64,000 nucleotides of DNA from Ancylobacter sp. IITR112 (GCF_041415945.1 NZ_JBGCUS010000001.1:2728001-2792000); one strand, 5' to 3'; positions 8,349 to 18,927 are shown, counted from the first letter of the stretch. Notes: a model not told the origin generated them from the letters alone. Numbers and translations: made by a program.

Positions 8349-8641
8349 TTTGAAAGCTCCGAATCCCGCCACGCGCCATGCGCGTCAAATCGCTCGCTGT
8401 CCGTCGATTAACCTATGTAGCACCCGCCTTGAAGGGGCCACATGAACGCCACCGCCTCGTCGCCATAACTTGTGGCTGAAAAACATCAGTTACGTTGGAA
8501 GAGGTGGGAAAACCCAGGAAGAAGCCGGCTATGCGTCGAGGGGCCTTATCTCGGACCCGGACTTTGCATATTTTTGACGCAGTCGACGCCCACTTCGTCG
8601 GCAGCCATCCGCGACCGCGGTGGTTCAACCTGGAGAGTGTC

Positions 8642-8890
8642 ATGTCTACCGAAGAAGAAAGCCCGGCCCAACAGAGCCGCGCTCCCGAGAGCCGACCGAG
8701 CGAACGCTGGGACCGCGCCGAGCAGAGCGCACATTGGCGCGAGATCGGCATTTCCGCCGTGGCCGCTGCGGCCCGCTACGCCTCCTCCAACAAGACGGTA
8801 TCCGATGCCCCCGTTTCGGGCGCGGCGCGGACCGATGATGCGGAAGCCAAAATCGTCACGCTTCGCGACGTAGAATATTTCGCGGCCTGA
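8642..8890 (+). CDS. small hypothetical protein, 82 aa
   Basis: A short hydrophilic protein with no family I recognise. It starts with an acidic, Ser/Glu/Arg-rich stretch (STEEESPAQQSRAPESRPS) and has a central WREIGISAVAAAARYA segment that could form an amphipathic helix. The ATG at 8642 has GGAGAG seven bases before it; the frame is open further upstream to 8495 but that part has a different composition and no ribosome-binding site. It stands alone between the divergently oriented transpeptidase and corA, so it must have its own promoter in 8373-8641, a stretch in which I see no other gene. Coding status is probable, function unknown. Confidence 0.6.
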   Translation: MSTEEESPAQQSRAPESRPSERWDRAEQSAHWREIGISAVAAAARYASSNKTVSDAPVSGAARTDDAEAKIVTLRDVEYFAA

Positions 8891-9094
8891 GGCCGCCTCC
8901 CCTTCAGAGCCGCTGAACGACGAACCGCTCCCCTCCGGGTGCTGCGCAGGCGCGCGCCCGGGCCGGAATGTCTCGCCTGATTCGCGCCGCGAAGACGGCC
9001 ATGGTGCGGCCCTGCGCCTTCAGCGCGGGGCCGGCTGGAATCCGCTGGCGATCCAGAGCATGGTCGGCGCCGCCGCGACATAGCCGGAGGAGCC

Positions 9095-10072
9095 ATGATC
9101 ACCGCCTATTGCATCCGCGACGGACTGCTGGTCCCCGTTCCGGTGCGGAGCCTCGACGACATGCCGATGGATGCCGTCTGGGTGGATCTGTTCCGCCCCG
9201 GCGAGGGCGAGGACCGGATCATCGAGCAGGCGCTCGGGCTTTCCGTGCCGACGCGGGAGGAAATGGTCGAGATCGAACCCTCGAGCCGGCTGCGGGTGGA
9301 AAACGGCGCGCGCTACATGACCGGCGCCATCGTCTGCAACAGCGAGGGCGAGCGGCCGGCGCTGGCGGAAATCTCCTTCATTCTGGCCGGCAACCGGCTC
9401 ACCACCGTGCGCTATGACGAGCCGACGCCGTTCCGCCTCGTCGTCGCGAAGCTCGACCGCGCCTGCCCGCCCGGCACGCGCGGCGACCGGCTGCTGCTGA
9501 TCATGCTCGACACCATCATCGACCGCGCCGCCGACATCATCGAGCGCCTGTCCGGCGACATCGACGCCGTGTCGCGCCAGGTGTTCGAGGAGGGCTCGGG
9601 CCGGGCGGGCGACAGCCGGCGCTTCCGCGGCATATTGAAGGAACTGGGGCGGCGCGGCGATCTCGCCTCCAAGGTGCGCGAGAGTCTCGTCTCCATGGGC
9701 CGGCTCGTCACCTTCCTGTCCACCGAGGGCGAGGCCCAGCGTTTCGACAAGGACCAGCGCGCGCTGTTGAAGAGCATGCAGCGCGATGTCGGCTCGCTGA
9801 ACGACCACGTCTCCTATCTCGGCAACAAGATCACCTTCCTGCTCGACGCCACGCTCGGCATGGTCGGCATCGAGCAGAACAACATCATCAAGATCTTCGC
9901 GGTGCTCTCGGTGGTGCTGATGCCGCCGACGCTCATCGCCTCGGTCTATGGCATGAACTTCCAGCACATGCCGGAGCTGGACGAAACCCTGGGCTACCCG
10001 CTGGCGCTGGCGGGCATGCTGGTGGCGGCGGTGGTGCCGTATCTGTTCTTCAAGTGGAAGCGGTGGCTGTAG
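9095..10072 (+). CDS. corA: CorA-family magnesium/divalent cation transporter
   Basis: A 325-residue CorA-type channel for Mg2+ (or Co2+/Ni2+). The N-terminal two thirds are cytoplasmic alpha/beta and long helices; two membrane spans lie at the C-terminus (about 265-285 and 300-318). The family signature YGMNF follows the first span (SVYGMNFQHMPE), and the short basic C-terminal tail KWKRWL is typical. A strong GGAGGAG precedes the ATG. The gene is flanked on both sides by minus-strand genes and is probably monocistronic. Expression in CorA genes is often constitutive; nothing in the leader suggests a Mg riboswitch. Confidence 0.92.
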   Translation: MITAYCIRDGLLVPVPVRSLDDMPMDAVWVDLFRPGEGEDRIIEQALGLSVPTREEMVEIEPSSRLRVENGARYMTGAIVCNSEGERPALAEISFILAGNRLTTVRYDEPTPFRLVVAKLDRACPPGTRGDRLLLIMLDTIIDRAADIIERLSGDIDAVSRQVFEEGSGRAGDSRRFRGILKELGRRGDLASKVRESLVSMGRLVTFLSTEGEAQRFDKDQRALLKSMQRDVGSLNDHVSYLGNKITFLLDATLGMVGIEQNNIIKIFAVLSVVLMPPTLIASVYGMNFQHMPELDETLGYPLALAGMLVAAVVPYLFFKWKRWL

Positions 10073-10172
10073 AGGGCGCCGTCTCTCGCGCGACCGGCAT
10101 CCCGGCCGGAGGTCATGATGTCATGCCCGGCTTCGGGGCCGAGCATCGCCGACGTGACCCGCTAAGACATGG

Positions 10173-10195
10173 ATGGCCGGGTGAAGCCCGGCCAT
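10173..10195. repeat. REP-like palindrome between corA and the SDR gene
   Basis: Nine-base-pair perfect stem ATGGCCGGG/CCCGGCCAT with loop TGAAG, inside a longer stretch with related CATGCCCGGCTTCGGGGC palindromic sequence (about 10118-10145). This GCCGGG-type palindrome resembles repetitive extragenic elements known in Rhizobiales. It may also terminate transcription of both convergent genes. Confidence 0.55.
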
Positions 10196-10244
10196 GACGC
10201 CGCCACGCGGGCGAGCAGGCTGCGGCACGCCGTCGGCCGCCGCC

Positions 10245-10985
10245 TCAGACGTGCTGGCCGCCATTGATGTGGATTTCCGCCCCGTTCAGATAGGACGAGG
10301 TCTCGGTGCACAGCACATAGATGATCTTCGCCACCTCGTCGGGCGTGCCGAGCCGCTGCATCGGGATCTGCTCGACCAGCTTCTCCGTGCCGGGCGAGAG
10401 GATCGAAGTGTCGATCTCGCCGGGGGCAATGGCGTTCACGCGCACGCCGAGCGGGCCGAAATCGGCCGCCATCTCGCGGGTGAGGCCGGCCAGCGCCGCC
10501 TTGGAGGTCGCATAGGCCGCCCCGGCGAAAGGATGCACCCGCGAGCCGGCGATGGAGGTGACGTTGACCACCGCGCCATGGGTGCGCTTCAGTTCCTCCA
10601 GCAGCCCGCGCGCCAACAGGATCGGCGCGAAGAAATTCACCTGGAACACCCGCCGCCAGTCTTCCTCCGGCGTGTTCAGCGTGCCGAGCCGCGCCCCGCC
10701 CGGTCCCTTCGGCGAAATGCCGGCATTGTTCACCAGCGCGTGCAGTTCGCCATTGGGCAGCCGGTTCCTGATCTCTTCCACCGCCCGCAGCGTGTCGGCG
10801 GGATCGGAGAGATCGACCTGGATATGGTCTTCCGGCCCCATCTCCCACGGGCAGTTTTCCGGGAAGGCGTGGCGCGAACAGGTGATGACGCGCCAGCCGG
10901 CGGCGGAGAACCGCTTGACGGTGGCATGACCGATGCCTCGCGAGGCGCCGGTGAGCAGGAGGGTGCGGCGGGGCTGGTTGTTCAT
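10245..10985 (-). CDS. short-chain dehydrogenase/reductase (SDR)
   Basis: A 246-residue classical SDR. The NAD(P)-binding motif is TGASRGIG near the N-terminus, the structural NNAG motif is present (NNAGISPKG), the catalytic Ser lies in NVTSIAGS and the Tyr/Lys pair in YATSKAAL. The C-terminus ends in LNGAEIHINGGQHV, usual for this group. The Arg in the first turn (TGASRG) suggests NADPH preference. Substrate is unknown; the neighbours (corA and pdxH) give no clue. The gene is 63 bases downstream of the pdxH stop codon on the same strand and may be its operon partner. Confidence 0.88.
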   Translation of the reverse strand: MNNQPRRTLLLTGASRGIGHATVKRFSAAGWRVITCSRHAFPENCPWEMGPEDHIQVDLSDPADTLRAVEEIRNRLPNGELHALVNNAGISPKGPGGARLGTLNTPEEDWRRVFQVNFFAPILLARGLLEELKRTHGAVVNVTSIAGSRVHPFAGAAYATSKAALAGLTREMAADFGPLGVRVNAIAPGEIDTSILSPGTEKLVEQIPMQRLGTPDEVAKIIYVLCTETSSYLNGAEIHINGGQHV

Positions 10986-11048
10986 GGGCGATGTTCTAGC
11001 TCAGCGACGAGGCGGTGTCAGGGACGGTGCCGCCGGGGGAAGAAACAC

Positions 11049-11675
11049 TCAGGGATAAAGGCGCGTTTTGGACCATTCCGGCGCCTCGTCACTTTCGCGC
11101 GCGAAGACGACGCGATCATGCAGGCGGAACGGCCGGTCGTGCCAGAATTCGATCTGAAGCGGGCGGATGCGGAAGCCGGTCCAGTGCGGCGGGCGCGGCA
11201 CGGCGCCCAGCGCGTACTGCGCGGTGACCTTCGCCACCGCGGCTTCCAGCGCGAAGCGCCCTTCCATCGGCCGCGACTGCTGGCTCGCCCAGGCGCCGAT
11301 CTGCGACAGACGCGGACGCGAGGCGAAATAGGCGTCGGCCTCGGCCTCGCTCACCTGCTCCACCGGGCCGCGCACCCGCACCTGCCGCCGCAGCGATTTC
11401 CAGTGGAACACCACCGCCGCCTTGGGCACGGCGGCAAGCTCGCGCCCCTTGGCGCTGCCGGTATTGGTAAAGAACACGAAGCCGCGCGCGTCGCGCTGAT
11501 TGAGCAGCACCATGCGGACATCGGGGAGCCCGTCGGCATCGACGGTCGCGAGCGCCATCGCGTTCGGATCGTTGGGCTCGCTCTCCTTGGCCTGGGCAAA
11601 CCACTCCTCGAACAGCCGGAAAGGCTCGGTCGCGGCAGTGAAATCACCGGATGTTAACTGTTCGGACGCTTCCAT
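11049..11675 (-). CDS. pdxH: pyridoxine/pyridoxamine 5'-phosphate oxidase
   Basis: A 208-residue FMN-dependent oxidase that makes pyridoxal 5'-phosphate from PNP or PMP, the last step of vitamin B6 synthesis. Family segments are [30 protein letters not shown] (FMN phosphate binding), [25 protein letters not shown] and, at the C-terminus, [14 protein letters not shown] with the terminal W-x-K-T-R-L-Y-P. Length is normal. The ATG at 11675 is the only start that fits; the open frame upstream is antisense to the lipoprotein gene. It is divergent from that lipoprotein gene, with 33 bases between starts. Confidence 0.95.
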   Translation of the reverse strand: MEASEQLTSGDFTAATEPFRLFEEWFAQAKESEPNDPNAMALATVDADGLPDVRMVLLNQRDARGFVFFTNTGSAKGRELAAVPKAAVVFHWKSLRRQVRVRGPVEQVSEAEADAYFASRPRLSQIGAWASQQSRPMEGRFALEAAVAKVTAQYALGAVPRPPHWTGFRIRPLQIEFWHDRPFRLHDRVVFARESDEAPEWSKTRLYP

Positions 11676-11708
11676 AACGACATCTTCGGACGGTCGAGTA
11701 CGGGACCC

Positions 11709-12203
11709 ATGGACACGTTCCACAGGTGGCGGGAGCAGGCAATGCGCGAACGGAGCGGCGCGCGCCTTCCATATACGCTCCCGGCATCCTTCCGCCCAGC
11801 ACCCCGCGTGCTCACTTTGGTCGGTGTAGCCCTGCTTGTCGGCGGCTGCTCTACCGGCCCTGATCTCGATACGCTGGCCACCGGCTCGGTGCCGGCGAGC
11901 GCCTATGCCCGCGAGCCGGTGCCGAAGGGCATCGCCCCCGACGACTGGGCCGCCGCCCGCACCGCCCTCGCCGAGGCGCTGCACGAGAAGGACGCGGCGC
12001 CGAGCGTGCCGTGGGAGAACCTGGCCAGCGCCACCCGCGGCACGGTGACCCCGCTCGGCGAAATCGGCGACGGCGGAAAATGCCGCGAATTCCTGATGAG
12101 CTTCGTGCGCGACAGCCGCGAGGACTGGCTGCAGGGCGAGGCCTGCCGTTCCGGCAAGAGCGGATGGAAGGTGGATCAGGCCCGCCTGCTCGACCGCACT
12201 TGA
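11709..12203 (+). CDS. hypothetical lipoprotein (RT0821/Lpp0805-like)
   Basis: A 164-residue predicted outer-membrane or periplasmic lipoprotein. An unusually long basic N-terminus precedes a hydrophobic core and a lipobox LVGGC at about residues 43-47; an internal ATG at 11742 would give a shorter, more usual signal. The C-terminal half ([18 protein letters not shown]... through [14 protein letters not shown]) resembles the RT0821/Lpp0805 family of surface proteins common in alphaproteobacteria, with two Cys that could pair. Function unknown. It shares a 33-base divergent start region with pdxH. It is followed by the DnaJ-like gene about 100 bases later. Confidence 0.7.
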   Translation: MDTFHRWREQAMRERSGARLPYTLPASFRPAPRVLTLVGVALLVGGCSTGPDLDTLATGSVPASAYAREPVPKGIAPDDWAAARTALAEALHEKDAAPSVPWENLASATRGTVTPLGEIGDGGKCREFLMSFVRDSREDWLQGEACRSGKSGWKVDQARLLDRT

Positions 12204-12305
12204 ATCCGCCACGCGCCGCCAACTCCGCGCGCGCCGGCCGTTGCATCCCCGCAACACCCTCCCTACATGCAAGGGAGCCGGAACCGCCGGACGAGATTAC
12301 CATAC

Positions 12306-13256
12306 ATGCGCGATCCCTATGACATTCTCGGCGTTGCCCGCTCCGCCGACCAGAACGACATCAAGCGGGCCTTCCGCAAGCTCGCCAAGAAGCTGCATCC
12401 GGACGCCAACAAGGACAGCCCGAAGGCGCAGGAGCAGTTTGCCGAACTGAACGCCGCCCACGAGATTCTCTCCGACCCGGAGAAGCGCGCGCAGTTCGAC
12501 CGCGGCGAGATCGACGCGGAAGGCAAGCCGCGCGGCTTCGAAGGCTTCCCCGGCGGCGGCTTCAATCGCGGATTCCGCCGCCCCCCGCCGGGGGACGCGG
12601 CCTATGAGAGCTTCTCCTTCGGTCCGGAAGGCGCGCGCCGCTCCGGCCATGGCCCGCACGATGCCGGGGGCTTCGACGATGTGATCGCCGACATTCTCGG
12701 CGGGCTCGGCGGGCGCGGCCGGGCGCGCGGCGCCGGCGGCGAGATGCCGCGCGGCGGCGATGTCGACATCACCGTGCCGGTGGCGCTGGAGCGCATCGTC
12801 GAGGGCGGATCGGTCAAGGTCCATCTGCCCAATGGCCGCACCGTCGAAGTGAAGATCCCGGCCGGGGCGGTCGAAGGCCATCGCATGCGGCTGAAAGGCC
12901 AGGGCGAGCCGAGCCCGTTCGGTGGGGCACCGGGTGACGCCTATGTGGTGGTCGCCTATGCGCCGCACCGGCATTTCCGCATCGAGGGATCGGATCTGCG
13001 CACCGATGTGGCGCTGCCGCTCGCCGACGCGGTGCTCGGCGGCAAGGTGCGGGTGCCGACGCTCGGCGGCGAGGTGTCGCTTTCCGTACCGGCCCACACC
13101 CAGTCGGGCCGTACCTTCCGCCTGCGCGGCAAGGGGCTGCCAAAGGCGGAGGGCGGCGCGGGCGACCTGCTGGCGACCATGCGCATCATGTTGCCCGACG
13201 CGCCGGACCCGCAGCTTGAGGACCTGATGCGCCGCCGCCGCGACGCTACTTCCTGA
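12306..13256 (+). CDS. DnaJ-like cochaperone (CbpA type, no zinc finger)
   Basis: A 316-residue J-domain protein. The J domain is N-terminal (residues 1-70) with the HPD motif in KKLHPDANKD, needed to stimulate DnaK ATPase. A Gly/Phe-rich region follows (about 75-130, EGFPGGGFNRGFRR), then two beta-barrel substrate-binding domains (about 150-310). There are no CxxCxGxG zinc repeats, so it is CbpA/DjlA-like class II rather than canonical DnaJ. The ATG at 12306 begins exactly at MRDPYDILGV; the longer frame from 12267 adds an unlikely leader. It acts in protein folding under stress together with DnaK, which is not in this window. Confidence 0.88.
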   Translation: MRDPYDILGVARSADQNDIKRAFRKLAKKLHPDANKDSPKAQEQFAELNAAHEILSDPEKRAQFDRGEIDAEGKPRGFEGFPGGGFNRGFRRPPPGDAAYESFSFGPEGARRSGHGPHDAGGFDDVIADILGGLGGRGRARGAGGEMPRGGDVDITVPVALERIVEGGSVKVHLPNGRTVEVKIPAGAVEGHRMRLKGQGEPSPFGGAPGDAYVVVAYAPHRHFRIEGSDLRTDVALPLADAVLGGKVRVPTLGGEVSLSVPAHTQSGRTFRLRGKGLPKAEGGAGDLLATMRIMLPDAPDPQLEDLMRRRRDATS

Positions 13257-13374
13257 GCCATCTCCGCGACGGAAACGGGCCGCGCGCCACCGCTCGCTTG
13301 AGCGGTTCTTGCTGCTGTGCGATAGGAACCTGCGCCCGGAAAGACGGGCAACGGTACGGAGCATCGTGACGAGC

Positions 13375-14190
13375 ATGGCATCGGGCGGATTGATGAGCGG
13401 CAAGCGCGGCCTGGTGATGGGAGTGGCGAATAATCGCTCCATCGCCTGGGGCATCGCGAAGGCGGCCCGCGCGCAGGGGGCGACGCTTGCCCTCACCTAT
13501 CAGGGCGAACCGCTGCGCAAGCGCGTGGAGCCTCTCGCCGCCGAACTCGACGCCGCCATTGTCGGCCATTGCGATGTCACCGACCCCGCGACCATCGACG
13601 CGGTGTTCGCCGAGACCGAGCGCCAGCTCGGCGGGCTGGACTTTCTGGTCCACGCCATCGCCTTCTCGGACAAGAACGAGCTCGACGGGCGCTATGTCGA
13701 CACCACGGCGGAGAATTTCAGCAAGACCATGCTGATCTCCTGCTACAGCTTCACCGCCGTCGCCCAGCGCGCCGAGAAGCTGATGACCAATGGCGGCTCG
13801 ATGCTGACGCTGACCTATTACGGCGCCGAGAAGTGGATGCCGCATTACAATGTGATGGGCGTCGCCAAGGCCGCGCTGGAGGCGAGCGTGCGCTACCTCG
13901 CCGCCGATCTCGGCCCGAAAAACATCCGCGTCAACGCCATCTCCGCCGGTCCGATCAAGACGCTGGCGGCTTCCGGCATCGGCGATTTCCGCTACATTCT
14001 CAAGTGGAACGAGCTGAACGCCCCGCTGCGCCGTACCGTCACCATCGACGAGGTCGGCGATACCGGCATGTACCTGCTCTCCGATCTCGGCCGCGCCGTC
14101 ACCGGCGAGGTGCACCATGTCGACGCCGGCTACCATATTGTCGGCATGAAGAACCCCGACGCGCCCGACCTCACCCTCGAACGCGACTGA
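13375..14190 (+). CDS. fabI: enoyl-[acyl-carrier-protein] reductase FabI, copy 1
   Basis: A 271-residue NADH-dependent enoyl-ACP reductase, last step of each fatty acid elongation cycle. Hallmarks are the GVANNRSIAWGIA nucleotide motif, the catalytic Tyr and Lys in the Y-x6-K arrangement YNVMGVAK, and RVNAISAGPIKTLAASGI, the substrate-loop segment that binds triclosan in related enzymes. The ATG at 13375 gives MASGGLMSGKRG, as in related proteins; a GTG at 13366 with GGAG before it and ATG 13393 are alternatives. A second fabI lies at 30551-31414 within fabA-fabB. This copy stands between the DnaJ-like gene and a secreted protein gene. Confidence 0.92.
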   Translation: MASGGLMSGKRGLVMGVANNRSIAWGIAKAARAQGATLALTYQGEPLRKRVEPLAAELDAAIVGHCDVTDPATIDAVFAETERQLGGLDFLVHAIAFSDKNELDGRYVDTTAENFSKTMLISCYSFTAVAQRAEKLMTNGGSMLTLTYYGAEKWMPHYNVMGVAKAALEASVRYLAADLGPKNIRVNAISAGPIKTLAASGIGDFRYILKWNELNAPLRRTVTIDEVGDTGMYLLSDLGRAVTGEVHHVDAGYHIVGMKNPDAPDLTLERD

Positions 14191-14217
14191 GCCGATCCCC
14201 CCAGCGGAGCACGCGCC

Positions 14218-14838
14218 ATGATGAAGGCCCGCCTGAAGACGCTTCTGAATTCGCGCGCCCGAACCCGCCTCGCCGCCGCCCTTCTGCTGGCGGCGGCCGG
14301 CCTCGGCCCGGCGGCGGCGCAGTCCGGCCCGATCATCATCAATCCGCCGCCGGGCTCGGGGCTCTCGAACCTGCCCTATATTCCCCCGCCGGACGCGCAG
14401 GACAGCGGCGTGCCGCCGACCTTCCAGCAATATCCGCTGCTCGACCGCATTTTCGGCTTCGGCGGCGCCATCTTCCCCGGCTATGTCAGCCCGAGCGACG
14501 GACAGAACGACCGCGACCGCCGCGGCTTTCTCACCGGCGGGCGGCAGGGCGCGGTGCTGTTCGCCGCCGGCTCGGCCGATTCGCTGTGTCAGATGACCCA
14601 GGCCCCGCAGGTGAAGGTGCTGTCCGCTCCGCCCGGCGTGAAGCTCAATTTCAGCATCGGCAAGTTCACCGCCACCGGCGTCGACGGCGGCTCGCATCGC
14701 TGCCTCGGCCGCACGGTCGGCGGTGTGCTCGTCACCGCCAAGGGCCGCGCCCCCGCCGGCGCCACCGCGACGCTGCGCGTGTCCTATCCGTTCAAGCGGA
14801 TCAGCTACACCCATGTCGTGAGCCTGCCGTCCAAATGA
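14218..14838 (+). CDS. hypothetical secreted protein, 206 aa
   Basis: A predicted periplasmic protein with an N-terminal signal peptide (hydrophobic 18-34, cut after AAAQ). The mature part begins with a Pro/Gly-rich region (SGPIIINPPPGSG...) and contains two Cys (LCQM and HRCLG) that could pair. The second half is predicted beta-rich (KVLSAPPGVKLNFSIGKFTAT, TATLRVSYPF). I do not recognise the family. Its last bases overlap the start of the phosphatase gene (ATGA overlap at 14835), which suggests translation coupling, and it lies 27 bases after fabI, so the three genes probably form one transcript. Confidence 0.65.
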   Translation: MMKARLKTLLNSRARTRLAAALLLAAAGLGPAAAQSGPIIINPPPGSGLSNLPYIPPPDAQDSGVPPTFQQYPLLDRIFGFGGAIFPGYVSPSDGQNDRDRRGFLTGGRQGAVLFAAGSADSLCQMTQAPQVKVLSAPPGVKLNFSIGKFTATGVDGGSHRCLGRTVGGVLVTAKGRAPAGATATLRVSYPFKRISYTHVVSLPSK

Positions 14839-15422
14839 CCCGGCGGATCTTTCTGGTGCGGCACGGCGAGACCGACTGGAACCTCGCCGGCCGCCTGCAG
14901 GGCACGAACGACATCCCGCTCAATGATCTCGGGCGCGAGCAGGCGGCGGAAACGGCGCGGGTGGTGGAACGCCTGAGCGGCGGGGCGCGTCATCTCGACT
15001 TCGTCGCGAGCCCGCTCAGCCGCGCCGCCCAGACCATGGCGATCCTGCGTGCGGAACTCGGCCTGTCGCCCGATGCCTTCCGCCGCGACGCGCGGTTGCG
15101 CGAAATCAGCTTCGGCCGCTGGGAGGGCTCGACCTGGCCGGAGCTGCGTCGGCGCGATCCCGTGAGCCTCGCCGCGCGCGACGCCGATCCCTGGAACTTC
15201 ACCCCGCCCGGCGGAGAGAGCTACGCCGCCCTCTCCACCCGGGTGCTGGACGCTATCGCCGAATTGCCGGGCGACAGCGTCGTCGTCACGCATGGCGGCG
15301 TGGTGCGGGCCATGCTGCACGCCTTCGCCGGCATGCCGCCGGCCCAGGCGGTCGAGCTGCCGGTACGCCAGGGGGCGGTCTATCTCATCGAGAACGGCGC
15401 GTTCGAACTCGCCGTCGCCTGA
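14835..15422 (+). CDS. histidine phosphatase (phosphoglycerate mutase-like), cytoplasmic
   Basis: A 195-residue member of the histidine phosphatase superfamily. The catalytic RHG motif is at the N-terminus (FLVRHGETDWN), the second His lies in VVTHGGVVRAM, and SPLSRAAQT and the acidic FGRWEGSTWPEL segment complete the active site. Substrates in this group range from phosphoglycerate to alpha-ribazole phosphate; the sequence does not decide. Its ATG overlaps the stop codon of the preceding gene by four bases. It is followed after 24 bases by the M17 aminopeptidase. Confidence 0.88.
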   Translation: MTRRIFLVRHGETDWNLAGRLQGTNDIPLNDLGREQAAETARVVERLSGGARHLDFVASPLSRAAQTMAILRAELGLSPDAFRRDARLREISFGRWEGSTWPELRRRDPVSLAARDADPWNFTPPGGESYAALSTRVLDAIAELPGDSVVVTHGGVVRAMLHAFAGMPPAQAVELPVRQGAVYLIENGAFELAVA

Positions 15423-15446
15423 ACCGAGACAAGAGGCCTGAGCCGA

Positions 15447-16823
<1,377 letters not shown>

Positions 16824-16903
16824 CGAAAGGTCAGCCAAACGCCCCCGCTCGCGCGGGTGTTAATGGTTTCTTGGTCGCCGAACCGCCATAGTCCGGGAAA
16901 CAA

Positions 16904-16926
16904 TCCGCAACCGTAACGATTGCGGA
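16904..16926. promoter_or_regulatory. candidate MarR operator
   Basis: Seven-base perfect inverted repeat TCCGCAA-N9-TTGCGGA ending 14 bases before the marR-type start codon. Such palindromes near the start of MarR genes usually serve autorepression. This is inference from position and symmetry only. Confidence 0.45.
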
Positions 16927-16940
16927 CCGGGGACAGGCCA

Positions 16941-17291
16941 ATGGCGGTCGAGCTGCGTCCATCGCAGGCGTTGCGTCTCCTGCACGAGCTGTCCCTCGCG
17001 CAGGTGCGCGACGACGCGCCCGATCTCAGCCCGCGCCAGCTTGCCATCCTGCTCAGCGTCTATCTGGAAGCGCCGCCGCACACGGTGCGCGGCCTCGCCG
17101 CCCGGCTCGGCGTGACCAAGCCCGTCATCACCCGCGCGCTCGACACGATGGGCCAGTTGCGGCTGGTGTCGCGCCGGCGCGACGAGGCGGACCGGCGCAA
17201 TGTCATCATCCAGCGCACCGTCGAAGGGGCGCTGTTTCTGGAGCGGCTCGGCGATCTCGTCGTGGCCACCGCGCGCGGCCTGCCACGCTGA
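16941..17291 (+). CDS. MarR-family transcriptional regulator
   Basis: A 116-residue winged-helix regulator, short for MarR. The core is HELSLAQVRDD..LSPRQLAILLSVYLEAPPHTVRGLAARLGVTKPVITRALDTMGQLRLVSRRRDEADRRN, given here in parts: the recognition helix is around TKPVITRAL and the wing is RRRDEADRRN. The ATG at 16941 follows GGGGACAGG; a TTG at 16920 would add seven residues and begin inside the upstream palindrome. Its targets are unknown, but it is 30 bases before the NlpC/P60 gene, so they are probably cotranscribed, and a palindrome just before its start may be its operator. Confidence 0.85.
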   Translation: MAVELRPSQALRLLHELSLAQVRDDAPDLSPRQLAILLSVYLEAPPHTVRGLAARLGVTKPVITRALDTMGQLRLVSRRRDEADRRNVIIQRTVEGALFLERLGDLVVATARGLPR

Positions 17292-17321
17292 ACCTCGCCT
17301 CACCTCGCGCAGGAGCGTCCT

Positions 17322-18170
17322 GTGACCTTCGATCCCCGTCTCACCCCCGCCCGGCCCGACCTTGCCGCGCGCCATCTCGACGGCGTGGTGCCGGCAGCGC
17401 GCTATGTCGACGGGGTGACGCACCGCACGCGCCGCCCCACCGCGCCGGTACGCGCGACGCCGGACCCTATGGCGCCACTGGTGACGGAGGCGCTATCAGG
17501 CGAGAGCGTGACCGTCTACGAGACCACCGACGAGGGCTGGGCCTGGGGCCAGCTCGATGCGGATGGCTATGTCGGCTGGCTCCCGGCCGGGGCACTCGTC
17601 CCGGCGGGGCCGGCGCCGACGCACAAGGTGGCGGCGCTGCGAACCCCGGTCTTTCCCGGCGCCTCGATCAAGCTGCCGCCGCGCGAACTTCTGTCTTTCG
17701 GCAGCCATGTCGCCATCGTCGAGACGCGCGAGCGCTTCGCGGTGACGGAGGATGGCGGCTTCATCTTCGCCGCCCATCTCGCCCCGCTCGACAGCTTCGA
17801 GGCGGATGTCGTCGCGGTGGCGGCCCGCTTCCTCGGCGCCGCCTATCTCTGGGGCGGGCGCTCAAGCCTGGGGCTTGACTGTTCCGGCCTCGTGCAGGCG
17901 GCGCTCACCGCCTGCGGCATCCCCTGCCCGCGCGATACCGACATGCAGGAAGCCGCGCTCGGGGTACCCGTCGCCTTTTCCGGCGACCTCGGCGAACTCC
18001 GGCGCGGCGACCTGCTGTATTGGCCGGGCCATGTCGGCCTTGTCGCGGGGGGCGCGACCCTGCTCCACGCCACCGCGCATTTCATGTCCGTGGTGCGCGA
18101 ACCGCTGGACACCGCGCTCACGCGCATCGCGGCCAGTGGCACAAAGCTGCGCAGCGTCCGCCGTCTTTAG
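17322..18170 (+). CDS. NlpC/P60 family peptidase with SH3-like domains
   Basis: A 282-residue cell-wall hydrolase of clan C40. Two bacterial SH3-like segments (about residues 35-95 and 100-145) precede the NlpC/P60 domain (about 160-275). The catalytic Cys is in LDCSGLVQAA, the His in WPGHVGLV and a third polar residue in LHATAHF. These enzymes cut gamma-D-Glu to diaminopimelate bonds in peptides of the wall. No signal peptide is seen, so it may act on recycled peptides in the cytoplasm, like similar Rhizobiales proteins. The GTG start is supported by AGGAG. Its TAG stop codon is supplied by the first three bases of the 103-bp repeat. Confidence 0.9.
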   Translation: MTFDPRLTPARPDLAARHLDGVVPAARYVDGVTHRTRRPTAPVRATPDPMAPLVTEALSGESVTVYETTDEGWAWGQLDADGYVGWLPAGALVPAGPAPTHKVAALRTPVFPGASIKLPPRELLSFGSHVAIVETRERFAVTEDGGFIFAAHLAPLDSFEADVVAVAARFLGAAYLWGGRSSLGLDCSGLVQAALTACGIPCPRDTDMQEAALGVPVAFSGDLGELRRGDLLYWPGHVGLVAGGATLLHATAHFMSVVREPLDTALTRIAASGTKLRSVRRL

Positions 18171-18270
18171 AGCGTTTTCGAGCGAAGTGGATACCGGTTC
18201 GCGTGAAGAAAACGCGACAAAAGAAAGAGTTAGAGCATTTCACTGTTTCCATGAAACAGTGAAATGCTCT
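18168..18270. repeat. 103-bp dispersed repeat, copy 2, between two converging genes
   Basis: Exact duplicate of 7570-7672. Here it fills the whole space between the NlpC/P60 gene on the plus strand and the NUDIX gene on the minus strand. Its first bases TAG are the stop codon of the former; its last two bases plus the next A (18269-18271) are, on the minus strand, the TAG stop of the latter. The right-hand palindrome 18232-18270 could also act as a bidirectional transcription stop. Confidence 0.95.
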
Positions 18271-18927
18271 AACCGTTCGCCGCGACGAAGGCGTCCACCC
18301 GCGCCCGGTTGAGCGCGAACCATTGCAGCGCGATCAGCACGAAGCCATTGGCGAAGGGCGCCGGAAACGGCGCGGAAAGACCGGCCAGCGCCGCGTCCAC
18401 CGGCAGCAGGAAGGGCCGCGTCAGCTCGGTCTCGCCAGGTTCTCCCGCCACATCGGGCACGGCGGTGGAATCGACCAGGCCGAGATAGACGGTGGCGAAC
18501 TCGTCCGTCACGCCGGGCGTGGGGAGAAAGCGGGTGATGGGCAGCAAGGCGCGCGGGGCGACGCCGATTTCCTCCCTGCATTCGCGGCGGGCGGCGGCTT
18601 CCGGCTCCTCTCCCGCATCCATGATGCCGGCGGTGATCTCCACAAGCTCCCCGGCGCCGGTCGCGAGATGCGCGCCGAGGCGGAACTGGCGGATCAGCAC
18701 GAAGCAGGCCGCCGCCGGATCATAGGCCAGCACGCCGACCACCGGCCCGACGCGCAGAATGTCCCGCCGCTGGCGCAGCGGCGCACCGCCCGCTCCCTCG
18801 AAGGTGGCGATGAAGCGGTGATAGGGCCGGAAACCCGCGCCGACGCTTTCCGGCACCGTCAGATCGAGGGCGATGGCGCGGTCCGCGAGCTCGCCGAGGC
18901 TCGCGCGCCCGGCCTTGGCGTCGACAC

